NCBI GenBank assembly: GCA_947307175.1
Contig: CAMZIK010000005.1
Coordinates: 1-57,687, forward strand
From: an uncultured Clostridia bacterium
Lineage (GTDB): Bacteria; Bacillota; Clostridia; Oscillospirales; Ruminococcaceae
Direction: 5' to 3'
DNA length: 57,687 bases
Shown here: positions 7,964 to 16,353 of the stretch, one piece after another
How positions within the stretch are numbered: position 1 is the first letter of the stretch
How the letters are laid out: each line of letters begins with the position of its first letter
Notes under the pieces: generated by a model
Database searches by the model: none
The model's input: only the letters and a program-made list of their open reading frames with translations
Told to the model about the DNA's origin: nothing
Position numbers and translations under genes: made by a program

Positions 7964-7998
7964 AAGACCTCCTGTCATAAAACGGGAGGTCTTTTTTT
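7964..7998. terminator. Terminator between pyk and the convergent sigma-partner gene
   Basis: Stem AAGACCTCCTGT / ACGGGAGGTCTT with a short loop and seven T on the plus side; the minus side ends in a weaker T-rich GCTTTTATATTTA, so it may act on both strands. Confidence 0.9.
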
Positions 7999-8023
7999 AG
8001 TTGGTCGGTTTAAATCAGAGTGC

Positions 8024-9085
8024 TTAAACGGCTTTGCTGCTGTCGCTGCCGAAACCAGATCCGCCGTTATCCTGTTCGCTGTCGCTATCAGTTTCATTAT
8101 CGTACACAAGTTCATACCCTTTGCAGCTCGATCTCAGATAGTTTTTAAGACTCAGCACTTTATCCTTTCCGATATTGAATATCTTTGCTGTGCTGAGGAT
8201 ATTTGTGAACAGGTATCCGTCATCGCTCAGAGATATCGTTATATTCTTGTATCCGAGTATTTCGACGCTCGTGCTTATGCTTATGCACTCCTTGAAGCTG
8301 TTTTTTGAAAGCATCTCATCCGGTTCACTCACTGCTTGTGCTTTTTCGCTGTCCGAGAAAAGAATATCCAGTACCTTCTTTTTATCAAGTCCTTCAAATT
8401 CTATTGTTTTTCCATCGCTTTGCTCATAGTATGCAGAGCCGAAGGAGATATTGTCTTCAAGTGAAAGCGCCTCAGCAAATGCTTTGAGCGTTTCGGGCTT
8501 GTTATCGGTATTGACGTAAGCGTAATAAATCTCGTCTTTCTCGCTTTTGAACCTGACTGCACGGGCATAGTCTTTATTTATATCTTTTATTGCATAAACA
8601 GTCATGCTTTCACGGTACTTTATGCCTGTCAGAGGATCTATCGTAAATTCCTCGCCAAAAGGACTGATTATTCCGTCTTCATGCGAAAGATTTACCTTGT
8701 CCTTTGGAACTATACCGCCTGTATATGTGAAATTCTTTTCTATTGTGCTGAATCTTTCAGGTAAGCTTTTTTCTTCCCATGTCTTTTCCTTTGCAATATC
8801 CGTATGAGAACTGCTGTCGTGTGTTACTATCTTTTTCTCCCACTGAGGATCAGCAGTGCTGCTCGTATCAGTCGCTGAACTTGCTGTGCTTTCGCTTCCG
8901 AAAAGACCGCTTTTAAAAAGGACAGCAGCTGTTCCGATACATATTACGAGGACAAGGCATGAAGCTAAGGCGATATATTTCCACGGAAATACCCTGACAC
9001 TTATTTTGTCTTGCGGCAAAGCTTCGATAATGTACTTTTCATCAATATCTGAAATAGCTTTTGCTCCGTTTATCCCTTTTTTCAT
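8024..9085 (-). CDS. Single-pass membrane protein, putative ECF sigma-factor partner
   Basis: A 353-residue protein with a roughly 30-residue cytoplasmic N-terminus, one membrane segment (about residues 35-57), a Ser/Thr-rich linker, and an extracytoplasmic domain of about 250 residues of no family I recognise. Its ATG overlaps the stop of the sigma factor gene by 4 bp (ATGA), the classic arrangement of an ECF sigma with its anti-sigma. The cytoplasmic part is very short and has no Cys/His zinc motif, so if it is an anti-sigma factor it is not of the common zinc-binding kind. Role inferred from context only. Confidence 0.72.
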   Translation of the reverse strand: MKKGINGAKAISDIDEKYIIEALPQDKISVRVFPWKYIALASCLVLVICIGTAAVLFKSGLFGSESTASSATDTSSTADPQWEKKIVTHDSSSHTDIAKEKTWEEKSLPERFSTIEKNFTYTGGIVPKDKVNLSHEDGIISPFGEEFTIDPLTGIKYRESMTVYAIKDINKDYARAVRFKSEKDEIYYAYVNTDNKPETLKAFAEALSLEDNISFGSAYYEQSDGKTIEFEGLDKKKVLDILFSDSEKAQAVSEPDEMLSKNSFKECISISTSVEILGYKNITISLSDDGYLFTNILSTAKIFNIGKDKVLSLKNYLRSSCKGYELVYDNETDSDSEQDNGGSGFGSDSSKAV

Positions 9086-9636
9086 ATGCCGATCCCCTCC
9101 TTCTGAAGGTGTTCACGCAGTTTGTCTCTGGTCCTTTTCAGCGTCATTTTAACGCTGCTCAATCCAAGTCCGTGCATTTTTGCTATATCCTTGACCTGAC
9201 AGAAATACCAGTAACGCTGTACAAAGATAACTCTTTCTTCTTTGTCAAGGCTGCCGAGGAATCGCTCGATAGCTTCACGCAGCGCAAGCGAGTCGGTAAT
9301 ATCGTCTCCGCTTGCAGGCAAAAATTCCTCGATCTCCTCAAATACAACGGCAGTTTTACCGCTGCCACGCTTTTTTGCGTGATTTTTCTCATATCTGTCC
9401 AGTGCAAGATTTCTGATGACCTTTGACAGGTATGCTTTCAGAGACATTGGTCTTTGCGGCGGGATAGTTTCCCACAGCTTCATATAAGCATCATTGACAC
9501 ATTCTTCTGCGTCCTGCCTGTTTGGCAGGATATTTGAGCATATCTTTGTGCAGTATCCGCCGTAGCTTTCCTTTGTTTCTTTTATCGCCTGTTCACTTCG
9601 TATCCAAAACAGTTCTATAATTTTTTCGTCGTCCAT
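9082..9636 (-). CDS. ECF-type RNA polymerase sigma factor
   Basis: A 184-residue sigma-70 family protein with region 2 (DAEECVNDAYMKLWETIP, then SLKAYLSKVIRNLALDRYEK for -10 recognition and melting) and region 4 (LDKEERVIFVQRYWY followed by the helix-turn-helix IAKMHGLGLSSVKMTLKRTRDKL, split here for brevity). Regions 1 and 3 are absent, which defines the ECF group. I chose the ATG at 9636 because GAGGTG lies just upstream; a GTG at 9645 is part of that ribosome site. Followed in overlap by its membrane partner, so a signal outside the cell probably frees this sigma factor. Confidence 0.9.
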   Translation of the reverse strand: MDDEKIIELFWIRSEQAIKETKESYGGYCTKICSNILPNRQDAEECVNDAYMKLWETIPPQRPMSLKAYLSKVIRNLALDRYEKNHAKKRGSGKTAVVFEEIEEFLPASGDDITDSLALREAIERFLGSLDKEERVIFVQRYWYFCQVKDIAKMHGLGLSSVKMTLKRTRDKLREHLQKEGIGI

Positions 9637-9663
9637 ACCTGTCACCTCGCTTCCTTACCTACA

Positions 9664-9690
9664 CAGACGGAAATAATACCTTTCAGGTCA
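9664..9690 (-). promoter_or_regulatory. Possible ECF-type promoter before the sigma gene
   Basis: On the minus strand TGACCT (9685-9690), a 15-bp spacer and CGTCTG (9664-9669) resemble the -35/-10 pairs of ECF sigma factors, while no sigma-A promoter is visible in the short leader. The match is loose and the spacer is a base short, so this is a weak candidate for autoregulation. Confidence 0.3.
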
Positions 9691-9692
9691 CA

Positions 9693-9727
9693 TAAAACAA
9701 GCCCACCTAAAAACTTTTAAGTGGGCT
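9693..9727 (-). terminator. Intrinsic terminator of aroF
   Basis: On the minus strand GCCCAC / GTGGGC flanks an A/T-paired upper stem (TAAAA/TTTTA), followed by TTGTTTTATG. It lies 10 bp after the aroF stop. Confidence 0.82.
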
Positions 9728-9737
9728 TTCGCATTCA

Positions 9738-10757
9738 TCAGATGTAAAACTTCTTTCCTTCAAACTCAACTCTGCGTTTGAGATCAGTCATCAGGTCATC
9801 AAACTGCTTTGGATTGAGTGACTGCGCACCGTCACACCAAGCCTTCGGAGGATCGTTGTGGACCTCTACCATTATACCGTCTGCTCCGGCTGCAACAGCT
9901 GTTTTAGCCAGCTGAGGCACCATCCAGGATATGCCCGTCGCATGGCTCGGGTCGATTATAACAGGAAGGTGAGTTTTATGCTTGAGCATCGGTACAGCAG
10001 CAATATCAAGGGTGTTTCTTGTAGCCGTTTCAAATGTCCTTATGCCTCTTTCGCATAGAATTATATTCTCGTTTCCGCCTGCCATAATATATTCTGCACT
10101 CATGAGCCATTCTTCGATGGTATTTGCAAGACCTCTTTTGAGCAGGATCGGCTTATTGCACTTTCCAAGCTCTTTGAGCAGGTCAAAGTTCTGCATATTT
10201 CTTGCGCCGACCTGGATAACGTCAACATCATTGAACATATCAAGGTGAACAAGGTTCATTATCTCGGTAACGATAGGCAGTCCTGTTGCTTTCTTTGCTT
10301 CAAGCAGCAGCTTCAGACCTTCGCCTGCGAGTCCCTGGAATGAATAAGGTGAAGTTCTCGGCTTGAATGCGCCGCCTCTGAGCAGAGTAGCACCACTTTT
10401 TTTGACGTCCTGAGCAACTTCGATTATCTGCTCTTCGGTCTCAACAGAGCAAGGTCCTGCGATGACGTTGAAGATCCCTTCACCGATCGTAACTTTATCA
10501 GTTACTTTGATATAGGAGTTTTCAGGGTGCATCTTGCGGTTTGCTTTCTTGTACGGCTCGGAAACACGCTTTACATCAGCGATGTAGTCAGCACTTTTGA
10601 GGTTGTCGATGTCAAGCTTTGTGGTATCACCGATAACACCTACGATAGTGGTGTTGTCGCCTTCGCTGAGATTTGTTTTCAGACCTTTTGCGTGAATATC
10701 GGCAATAAGCTCCTGAACGTTGTCCTTGGTTGCATGTGAATTGAAAATAATGATCAT
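9738..10757 (-). CDS. aroF: 3-deoxy-7-phosphoheptulonate (DAHP) synthase
   Basis: Condenses phosphoenolpyruvate with erythrose 4-phosphate to start the shikimate pathway to aromatic amino acids. The 339-residue protein has an N-terminal ferredoxin-like regulatory domain (about 1-70) and a KDO8P-synthase-like barrel: GPCSVETEEQI (about 101-111), GGAFKPRTSPYSFQG (about 133-147), LKRGL, CERGIRTFE, and DPSHATG. This is the type I-beta form found in Gram-positive bacteria. It has its own promoter and terminator, and lies downstream of pheA-ispF on the same strand, an aromatic neighbourhood. The leader holds a 14-bp direct repeat that could be an operator. Confidence 0.95.
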   Translation of the reverse strand: MIIIFNSHATKDNVQELIADIHAKGLKTNLSEGDNTTIVGVIGDTTKLDIDNLKSADYIADVKRVSEPYKKANRKMHPENSYIKVTDKVTIGEGIFNVIAGPCSVETEEQIIEVAQDVKKSGATLLRGGAFKPRTSPYSFQGLAGEGLKLLLEAKKATGLPIVTEIMNLVHLDMFNDVDVIQVGARNMQNFDLLKELGKCNKPILLKRGLANTIEEWLMSAEYIMAGGNENIILCERGIRTFETATRNTLDIAAVPMLKHKTHLPVIIDPSHATGISWMVPQLAKTAVAAGADGIMVEVHNDPPKAWCDGAQSLNPKQFDDLMTDLKRRVEFEGKKFYI

Positions 10758-10786
10758 CTTAGTAATTCCTTTCCTTACTGTAATGC

Positions 10787-10816
10787 TTTAAAGCTTTTAT
10801 CCTTTTAAGCTTTTAT
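10787..10816 (-). repeat. Tandem 14-bp direct repeat in the aroF leader
   Basis: TTTAAAGCTTTTAT (10787-10800) and TTTTAAGCTTTTAT (10803-10816), plus-strand reading, differ at one base and are 16 bp apart, about one and a half helical turns. They lie directly downstream of the aroF -10 box, where a repressor site would be expected. Confidence 0.6.
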
Positions 10817-10823
10817 GTGCTAA

Positions 10824-10852
10824 AGTATACCACATTTTTGATGACCTGTCAA
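10824..10852 (-). promoter_or_regulatory. Sigma-A promoter for aroF
   Basis: On the minus strand consensus TTGACA (10847-10852), 17-bp spacer, TATACT (10824-10829). Confidence 0.88.
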
Positions 10853-10929
10853 GTCCACATTCAAATTTTATCAGTTTGTTCATTTTGTTCATTTTTTAGT
10901 GCGATTTATTGTGCGTTTTGCTGTTTGAT

Positions 10930-11451
10930 TTATCGCAAAAATGGCAAATTACCCGTAAAAGCACCGAAGAAACCGACATTTCTTTCAGTTACAAGGCTTA
11001 CAGCCGTTGCGGAGATACCTTCCAGGTTCCCTGTGAAACCAAGACCTTCTTCTGTTGTTGCCTTGACAGACACCTGAGACATATCAATACCGCAGGCTCT
11101 TGCGATATTAAAGCGCATATGCTTTATACTGCCTGCGAGTTTTGGCTTCTGCGCACATATCGTTGCGTCGATGTTGACGATGCGGAATCCCTTTTGGTCT
11201 ATTATCCTTGCGACCTGCCTTAAAAGTTCGATGCTGTTTGCATCTTTATAGCGTGGATCTGAATCGGGGAATAGCTGACCAATATCGCCCAGAGCAAGAG
11301 AGCCGAGCAGGGAATCCATTATCGCATGGGTCAGAACGTCTGCATCGGAGTGACCGAGCAGCCCTTTTGTATGGTATATCTGCACTCCGCCAAGTATCAG
11401 TTTTCTTCCGTCAACAAGTCTGTGAACATCATAACCATGTCCTATCCTCAT
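10930..11451 (-). CDS. ispF: 2-C-methyl-D-erythritol 2,4-cyclodiphosphate synthase
   Basis: Closes the cyclic diphosphate in the MEP pathway of isoprenoid synthesis. The N-terminus [12 protein letters not shown] carries the zinc ligands Asp8 and His10, [16 protein letters not shown] adds the third His, and [11 protein letters not shown] forms the substrate pocket; the family ends with the [11 protein letters not shown] segment. At 173 residues it is slightly longer than the usual 157-160 because of a short C-terminal tail. The ATG shares one base with the pheA stop (TAATG), so translation is coupled to pheA although the pathways are unrelated. The partner ispD is not in the window. Confidence 0.95.
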   Translation of the reverse strand: MRIGHGYDVHRLVDGRKLILGGVQIYHTKGLLGHSDADVLTHAIMDSLLGSLALGDIGQLFPDSDPRYKDANSIELLRQVARIIDQKGFRIVNIDATICAQKPKLAGSIKHMRFNIARACGIDMSQVSVKATTEEGLGFTGNLEGISATAVSLVTERNVGFFGAFTGNLPFLR

Positions 11452-12578
11452 TACTGTGCACCTCCTGTTATCTCCTCATAGTTGCCTAAGAATTTGAAAT
11501 ATGAAAGATCCTGTTCCAGTTCGTTTATAAGCATTGCTACCTGCGGATCACGTATACTGCCTTCAAAATCGAGATAGAATACCGCATCAAAGTCGGTATT
11601 TGCGATCGGTCTTGATTCTATCATCGTAAGATTAAGTCCTGCGACAGAGAATTTTGTCAGCAGCCTGTAAAGTGCCGATCTTTCGTGCGGCAGAGAGAGC
11701 GAAACGGAAATAATATTTGCCTTATCCGAGCAGAGCGTATTTTTAGAGATCACGATAAATCTTGTAAAGTTTGCGGCTGCATTGGCAATATCCTTTTCAA
11801 GTATCTCAAGACCGTTCAGAACCGCACATTCCTCCGAGCAGATAGCAGCAATCTTTCTGTCACTGCCTGCGGCAAATTCGGCAGCAAGAGCAGTATTTGT
11901 GTAGCTGTGCGCTTTGAGTTTATTGCTGCTGAGAAAATCAGAACACTGCATTAGTGCCTGCTCGTGAGAATATACAATCTCAATATCTTTGATGCCGATG
12001 CCTTTTTTTGCAGCGATACAATGCGAGATCTTCAGCTTTGTAGATGCGCATATCTTCAGATCATGCTTTTTGAGAAGTTCATATGTTGCAGTTACAGAGC
12101 CTGCCGTTGAGTTAGCGATAGGCAGTACGCCAAAGTCTACTTCCTTTTTTTCTACTGCATCGAAGATCTGTTCAAAGCGGTCAAAAAAGGTTATCTTACC
12201 TTCTTTGAAGAACTTCATGCTCGCAAAATGAGAAAATGAGCCTTTCGTTCCAGGAACAGCTACCGTACAGGGCTTGCTCATATCAAGAGGGAAGTTTTCG
12301 ATCGTATTCTTGTCGGCAAAAAACTCCTGATACTGTCTGCATTTTGATATATCCATGATCGTCTGATAAAGAACCTGTGAAGAGCTTTTAAGCTCCTTGG
12401 GGAACTTTTCAGACATTTTATCCAGTATATATTTTTCACGGTCCGCCTGAAAAACAGGCATAGTATTATTTATTTTATATCTTGAAACATCAAGGCAAAG
12501 CTTCATTCTTTCGATAAACAGCTCTGCGATCTTTTCATCTGTTTCATTGATTTTTGCTCTCAGATCATCAAGTTCCAT
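11451..12578 (-). CDS. pheA: Bifunctional chorismate mutase / prephenate dehydratase
   Basis: A P-protein that turns chorismate into prephenate and then phenylpyruvate for phenylalanine. Residues 1-90 are an AroQ-type chorismate mutase ([15 protein letters not shown], then [12 protein letters not shown]), residues about 105-280 the periplasmic-binding-like dehydratase with [14 protein letters not shown] and the catalytic NFTRFIVIS motif, and residues about 290-370 an ACT domain for phenylalanine ([13 protein letters not shown], then LTMIESRP). Length 375 is typical. The ribosome site GGAGG is part of a small hairpin (TCCGAA / TTCGGA) in the leader. First gene of a pheA-ispF transcript. Confidence 0.95.
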   Translation of the reverse strand: MELDDLRAKINETDEKIAELFIERMKLCLDVSRYKINNTMPVFQADREKYILDKMSEKFPKELKSSSQVLYQTIMDISKCRQYQEFFADKNTIENFPLDMSKPCTVAVPGTKGSFSHFASMKFFKEGKITFFDRFEQIFDAVEKKEVDFGVLPIANSTAGSVTATYELLKKHDLKICASTKLKISHCIAAKKGIGIKDIEIVYSHEQALMQCSDFLSSNKLKAHSYTNTALAAEFAAGSDRKIAAICSEECAVLNGLEILEKDIANAAANFTRFIVISKNTLCSDKANIISVSLSLPHERSALYRLLTKFSVAGLNLTMIESRPIANTDFDAVFYLDFEGSIRDPQVAMLINELEQDLSYFKFLGNYEEITGGAQ

Positions 12579-12610
12579 ATTTTTACCTCCGAAGATTCTT
12601 TTCGGATATT

Positions 12611-12639
12611 ATTCTAACATATTCTGCGCTGTTTTTCAA
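12611..12639 (-). promoter_or_regulatory. Sigma-A promoter for pheA-ispF
   Basis: On the minus strand TTGAAA (12634-12639), 17-bp spacer, TAGAAT (12611-12616). Just downstream, TCCGAA / TTCGGA can form a hairpin whose 3' arm touches the GGAGG ribosome site. Confidence 0.75.
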
Positions 12640-12643
12640 GTAC

Positions 12644-12672
12644 AAAAAAGGCTTCGTATCAAACGAAGCCTT
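12644..12672 (-). terminator. Intrinsic terminator of the lipoprotein pair
   Basis: Perfect 10-bp stem AAGGCTTCGT / ACGAAGCCTT followed on the minus strand by a T run, 6 bp after the stop of the second lipoprotein gene. Confidence 0.92.
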
Positions 12673-12677
12673 GAAGA

Positions 12678-13415
12678 TCATTCTTTTTTGTAGTTCTTAT
12701 AGTTTTCTTTCAATTCAAACTCTTTATCATCACATTGTTTAAATTCTGAGATACCGAACAATATCGGGTAATCCTGATTGTTATACTCGATCATTATCTG
12801 AGCAAAGTTTCCGTTTTCTCCTTTGAAGAAGAAGCTGATTGTTCCCTCTGCGCCTGCTGCATCGGATCTGATCTTGTAATACTCGATGATAATATCGTTC
12901 TGTTCGTCTACAACTGCTTTGATAAAATCTCCTGCAAGACCAAAAATCAGATCGTTCTGCTGAACGAATTTTTTTGAGTCACTGACTTTTTCTTCGGAAT
13001 AGGTTTTAGAGATATGATTATAGACTTTAGCAGTATCGCCGCCGGTAAAAATCATTGTTTTGTTGGAACTCTGATTCTTATTTGTGCTTGATACTTTTTC
13101 TCCTTTTACGTTCAGAAATATCTCAGAGTTGCTGCTTACAGACGATTTCAATGCCGCATGATAACCGCTGGAAGTGAATTTTTCCTTCAGATTATCGTAA
13201 AGCCTTTTGCTGGTTTTTTCGTCATATCCTATCGCATTGGGCTTTTTAGCTTCCGAGCTGTCAGAAGCAGAAGAACTTGTCTCCTGTTTTGAACTGCTGC
13301 TGCTTTGCGATGATGAACTGTCTGTTTTGCTTGATGAACTGTCTGCACAGCCGGCAAAGGAACTGAATGATAACACGATCGCAGCTGTAAGACATAAGAG
13401 CCTAATTTTTTTCAA
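12678..13415 (-). CDS. Secreted lipoprotein, function unknown (downstream member of a pair)
   Basis: A 245-residue lipoprotein: signal peptide MKKIRLLCLTAAIVLSFSS with lipobox FAGC (lipidated Cys at residue 23), a Ser-rich linker to about residue 60, then a globular domain of unrecognised family. The start codon is TTG, supported by GAGGTG just after the upstream stop; the gap to the upstream lipoprotein is only 14 bp, so the two are translated from one mRNA. The region SFFFKGENGNFAQIMIEYN suggests a beta-rich fold. A partner role in the envelope is likely, but no substrate can be named. Confidence 0.82.
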   Translation of the reverse strand: MKKIRLLCLTAAIVLSFSSFAGCADSSSSKTDSSSSQSSSSSKQETSSSASDSSEAKKPNAIGYDEKTSKRLYDNLKEKFTSSGYHAALKSSVSSNSEIFLNVKGEKVSSTNKNQSSNKTMIFTGGDTAKVYNHISKTYSEEKVSDSKKFVQQNDLIFGLAGDFIKAVVDEQNDIIIEYYKIRSDAAGAEGTISFFFKGENGNFAQIMIEYNNQDYPILFGISEFKQCDDKEFELKENYKNYKKE

Positions 13416-13429
13416 AGATCACACCTCAA

Positions 13430-14302
13430 TTATACTGTTGTTTTTGTAGCGCTTCCTGATTTTGTCCAGCCTGTCAGATCGGGAAGCTTTATTGTCTGAG
13501 CGCCGACCTCGAATTTAGTAACAGTTACTGTTGTCTTGATACCGGAAGTTGTAACATCCATCTTCTTTGGTTCGCCGCTTGCCTTGTCATAGTAATAAGT
13601 AGCTTCGGCAGTACTTACTTTACCTGCTGCTGAGGTCTGCTTGATCTTGACTGTTTCAGCGATCAATCCGTTTTCTTCTTTGGAACTAACAACATCAAAA
13701 GATCCCTGCGGAACAAGATTTGTCACTGATCCGACATTTGCAGCAGTGCCTTTTGTCTCTGTATATGTCTTATTTTTTGCGTTGAGTGAATAAGTTGTGC
13801 CGTTGATGTAGTAATATTCCTGAACTACGGATACCTGTCCCTGTGAAACAGACATCTTGAAATAGAAGTCGTTACCGTTCTTTTTGAATTCGATAGGCAT
13901 ATCTATACCGGCATATTTCATGCTCAGATCCATAGCAAGTGCTGAACTTGAAGCCTGCTGCTGGAACTTGTAAGTATAGGTGTCCTCAAATTTTATGGTC
14001 GATCCGCCGCCCTGCTTTGTAGTGGTGGTTTCCTTTTCAGATGAAGCGCTCTCTTTTGTTGTAGTCGTTTCCTGCTCAGTTGCAGAAGTTGTTGTGGTCG
14101 TGGTAGTTTCTTCTTCCTCCTTTGAATCTTCGGCAGTGCTTGAAGAAGGATCCAGCGGGTCCTGCTCACTGCTTGAATCGCTGAGGCTCGAAGAAGAGCT
14201 TGAAGTTGTCTTTGCACCTGTTTCAGAGCTGTCTTCCGAGCAGCCTGTTGCAACGGCACATGTAATTGATACTGCGAGCAATAATGCAATAAGTTTTTTC
14301 AT
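13430..14302 (-). CDS. Secreted lipoprotein, function unknown (upstream member of a pair)
   Basis: A 290-residue lipoprotein. The ATG at 14302 is preferred because GGGGGT is just upstream; an in-frame ATG at 14317 overlaps that site. The signal peptide MKKLIALLLAVSITCAVATGC ends in a lipobox with lipidated Cys near residue 21, followed by about 80 residues rich in Ser, Thr and Glu, and then a beta-rich domain (about 105-290) with alternating Tyr/Thr strands such as YYYINGTTYSLNAKNKTYTE. The shape recalls LolA/LppX-like lipid-binding folds, but that is inference only. Own promoter with an inverted repeat over the start site. Confidence 0.82.
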   Translation of the reverse strand: MKKLIALLLAVSITCAVATGCSEDSSETGAKTTSSSSSSLSDSSSEQDPLDPSSSTAEDSKEEEETTTTTTTSATEQETTTTKESASSEKETTTTKQGGGSTIKFEDTYTYKFQQQASSSALAMDLSMKYAGIDMPIEFKKNGNDFYFKMSVSQGQVSVVQEYYYINGTTYSLNAKNKTYTETKGTAANVGSVTNLVPQGSFDVVSSKEENGLIAETVKIKQTSAAGKVSTAEATYYYDKASGEPKKMDVTTSGIKTTVTVTKFEVGAQTIKLPDLTGWTKSGSATKTTV

Positions 14303-14337
14303 AATTTTTACCCCCATAAAATCAAAATTTATACGTT

Positions 14338-14358
14338 ATATGCTGATAAACAGCATAT
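14338..14358 (-). promoter_or_regulatory. Inverted repeat over the lipoprotein transcription start
   Basis: Perfect arms ATATGCTG (14338-14345) and CAGCATAT (14351-14358) with a 5-bp spacer. With the -10 box at 14361-14366 the expected start site falls inside it, so it is either an operator or a 5' mRNA-stabilising hairpin. Confidence 0.55.
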
Positions 14359-14360
14359 TC

Positions 14361-14389
14361 AGTTTACCATATTTGTCTTGTTTCGTCAA
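14361..14389 (-). promoter_or_regulatory. Sigma-A promoter for the lipoprotein pair
   Basis: On the minus strand TTGACG (14384-14389), 17-bp spacer, TAAACT (14361-14366). Confidence 0.8.
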
Positions 14390-14399
14390 GATTACTATT

Positions 14400-14440
14400 A
14401 AACAAAACAAAAGCCGCAGCACGGCTGCTTTTGTTTGTTT
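14400..14440. terminator. Orphan terminator-like hairpin in a divergent region
   Basis: AAAGCCG / CGGCT-GCTTT stems flanked by A/C-rich and T-rich tracts on both sides look like a bidirectional terminator. It lies between two divergent promoters (14361-14389 minus, 14582-14610 plus), where no gene needs ending. It may insulate the two units. Between here and 14581 I see no gene. Confidence 0.5.
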
Positions 14441-14581
14441 TAACAATAATAATCACATAACGTGATAGCTGTATGACAGGTGTGTGAAAAGCATATCGGC
14501 GCTCAATTACGGAACTTATCTTTGCATTATTTTTCCGAGCAAACGGCAGGGTAGGGTATGAAACCGCTGCATCATTTCGTA

Positions 14582-14610
14582 TTGACACAAATCATGAATT
14601 AATGTATAAT
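14582..14610 (+). promoter_or_regulatory. Sigma-A promoter for the O-antigen-ligase-like gene
   Basis: Consensus TTGACA (14582-14587), 17-bp spacer, consensus TATAAT (14605-14610). The start site falls near 14617, which rules out the GTG at 14616 as the start codon of the gene. Confidence 0.9.
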
Positions 14611-14648
14611 TATTTGTGATAATAATTGTAAAGGAATTCCGGTCGATT

Positions 14649-16337
14649 ATGGAAAAGATCAGGTCTTTTATTTTTACAAGGGTGACTGTTACAGGCTGGC
14701 TGCTCATTGCTTCGGTCTTATCGGTCGGCTTGTTCAATGAATATCTTTCCTGTGCGGCAAGTATCGTGCTGTGCATTTATATTTTTATACTTATGCGGAA
14801 AAACAAAAAGCTTGTGTTCGTTCATGGGATGCCTGCTTTTGCGGTTATGATCATTCCTTTGTTTTATCTGGTAAGTATCCTGTGGGCTGTCGATGCGGGA
14901 ATGGCTTTCCTGGGATTTTTAAAGTTTCTCCCGCTTCCTTTGTTCATGGTTGTAGTCATGCAGCAGAAAGAGTCTGCGGATAAATACCTTGAAGCGCTGC
15001 CGATAGCGGGAGTGATAATGACTGTCGTTTCGGGGATCGTAATGCTGTTTTCCCCGAAAAACTATATTTTTGCACCTGTCGGAAGAATGGCTGGATTTAT
15101 GCAGTATCCAAACACTTTTGCGCTTGTGCTGCTTGTCTGCCTTATCGTAACAGCTACAAAGAAAAAGCTTGATAAGTTTGATTATGTATGCTTTCCGATA
15201 TTAATTGCGGGTATCGTTCTTTCGGGAAGCCGTGCAGTCTTTGTTCTTATGATAATTGCGGTAATTGTGCTGATATTTACATCGGGCAGCAAAAAGATAA
15301 AGCTTACGCTGCTCGCTGTTACCGGTGCTGCGATCCTGATAGCTGCTGTGTATACTATCGCTACGGAAAATCTTGACAGTATAGGAAGATTCCTTTCTAT
15401 TTCATTCAAAAGAAGCACCTTTCAGGGCAGACTGCTTTATTACTCTGATGCGCTGTCAGTTGTGCTGAGAAATCCTTTCGGTACAGGTTATCTCGGTTTC
15501 TATTACTTGCAGCAGAGTTTCCAGACGGGGCTTTACTCGGTAAGATATGTGCATAATGACATTTTGCAGCTTGCACTTGATATTGGCTGGATACCTGTTG
15601 TGCTGCTTATCTGGGCTGCCGTTAAGTCTTTTGTGAAAAGGGGTGCTTCGCTCAGAAAAAGACTGCTTCTTATCTTTATGACGGCACATTGCTGCTTTGA
15701 TATGGATCTTCAGTTTGTAAGCGTGTTTATGATCTATATCCTGCTGCTTGATGTGGAGGTCGGCAAGAAAACTGTTGTCAGATCGCAGACTATGTATAAG
15801 GCAGGCTTTGCTGTTATCGGTTGTATTTCGCTTTATATGGGTACAGCACTTGCAGCAGCCAGATTCAAGCTGGATTCATTTTCACATATGCTTTATCCGT
15901 GGGATACTGATGTCAATATCAGTATGCTGACAGATGAAGAAGATGCTGAGAAAATGGATAAAAAGGCTGACGAGATCATAGCTCAGAACAAATATGTCAC
16001 CGTTGCTTATTCCGCAAAAGCAAGCTATGCCTTTTCAAAAGGCAATCTGAACAAAATGATAGAATATAAGGATAAGGCTATTGAAAATGCGCCGCTTATC
16101 GGCGAGGAATATATGGATTATATCAGAATGCTGCTGATAGCCGAACAGATGCTTTTTGAATCGGGAGATCAGAGCAGCGCATTATTCTGTGATAACAAGA
16201 TACGTTCTGTGCTGAATGATTTTGAGCATATCGGAGATAAACTCAGCACGTTCGGAAAAAATATTAACGATCAGCCTGAAACTGAGATCCCTGATGAATT
16301 AAAAGAAATACTCGTTGCTAACGGGTTTATTAAATGA
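14649..16337 (+). CDS. Wzy/O-antigen-ligase-like polytopic membrane protein
   Basis: A 562-residue membrane protein with about ten membrane segments between residues 10 and 410, and an extracytoplasmic helical tail (about 410-562) that may hold TPR-like repeats. Between the helices, GSRAVFVLMI and the conserved loop VRYVHNDILQLALDIGW match the H-N-xxLQ-xxxxG signature of the O-antigen ligase/polymerase (Wzy_C) family, which joins undecaprenyl-linked glycans. In a Gram-positive it most likely polymerises a capsule or secondary wall polymer. ATG at 14649 follows AAGGAA. The nicotinamidase gene begins 16 bp after the stop, so NAD salvage genes may be read from this promoter. Confidence 0.85.
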   Translation: MEKIRSFIFTRVTVTGWLLIASVLSVGLFNEYLSCAASIVLCIYIFILMRKNKKLVFVHGMPAFAVMIIPLFYLVSILWAVDAGMAFLGFLKFLPLPLFMVVVMQQKESADKYLEALPIAGVIMTVVSGIVMLFSPKNYIFAPVGRMAGFMQYPNTFALVLLVCLIVTATKKKLDKFDYVCFPILIAGIVLSGSRAVFVLMIIAVIVLIFTSGSKKIKLTLLAVTGAAILIAAVYTIATENLDSIGRFLSISFKRSTFQGRLLYYSDALSVVLRNPFGTGYLGFYYLQQSFQTGLYSVRYVHNDILQLALDIGWIPVVLLIWAAVKSFVKRGASLRKRLLLIFMTAHCCFDMDLQFVSVFMIYILLLDVEVGKKTVVRSQTMYKAGFAVIGCISLYMGTALAAARFKLDSFSHMLYPWDTDVNISMLTDEEDAEKMDKKADEIIAQNKYVTVAYSAKASYAFSKGNLNKMIEYKDKAIENAPLIGEEYMDYIRMLLIAEQMLFESGDQSSALFCDNKIRSVLNDFEHIGDKLSTFGKNINDQPETEIPDELKEILVANGFIK

Positions 16338-16353
16338 AAAGGAGTGAATTGAT

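Noticed and set aside
13993..14465. Long Ser/Val- and Gln/Arg-rich frames over the lipoprotein linker
   Set aside because: They are antisense or shifted images of the Ser/Thr-rich linker of the real lipoprotein gene.
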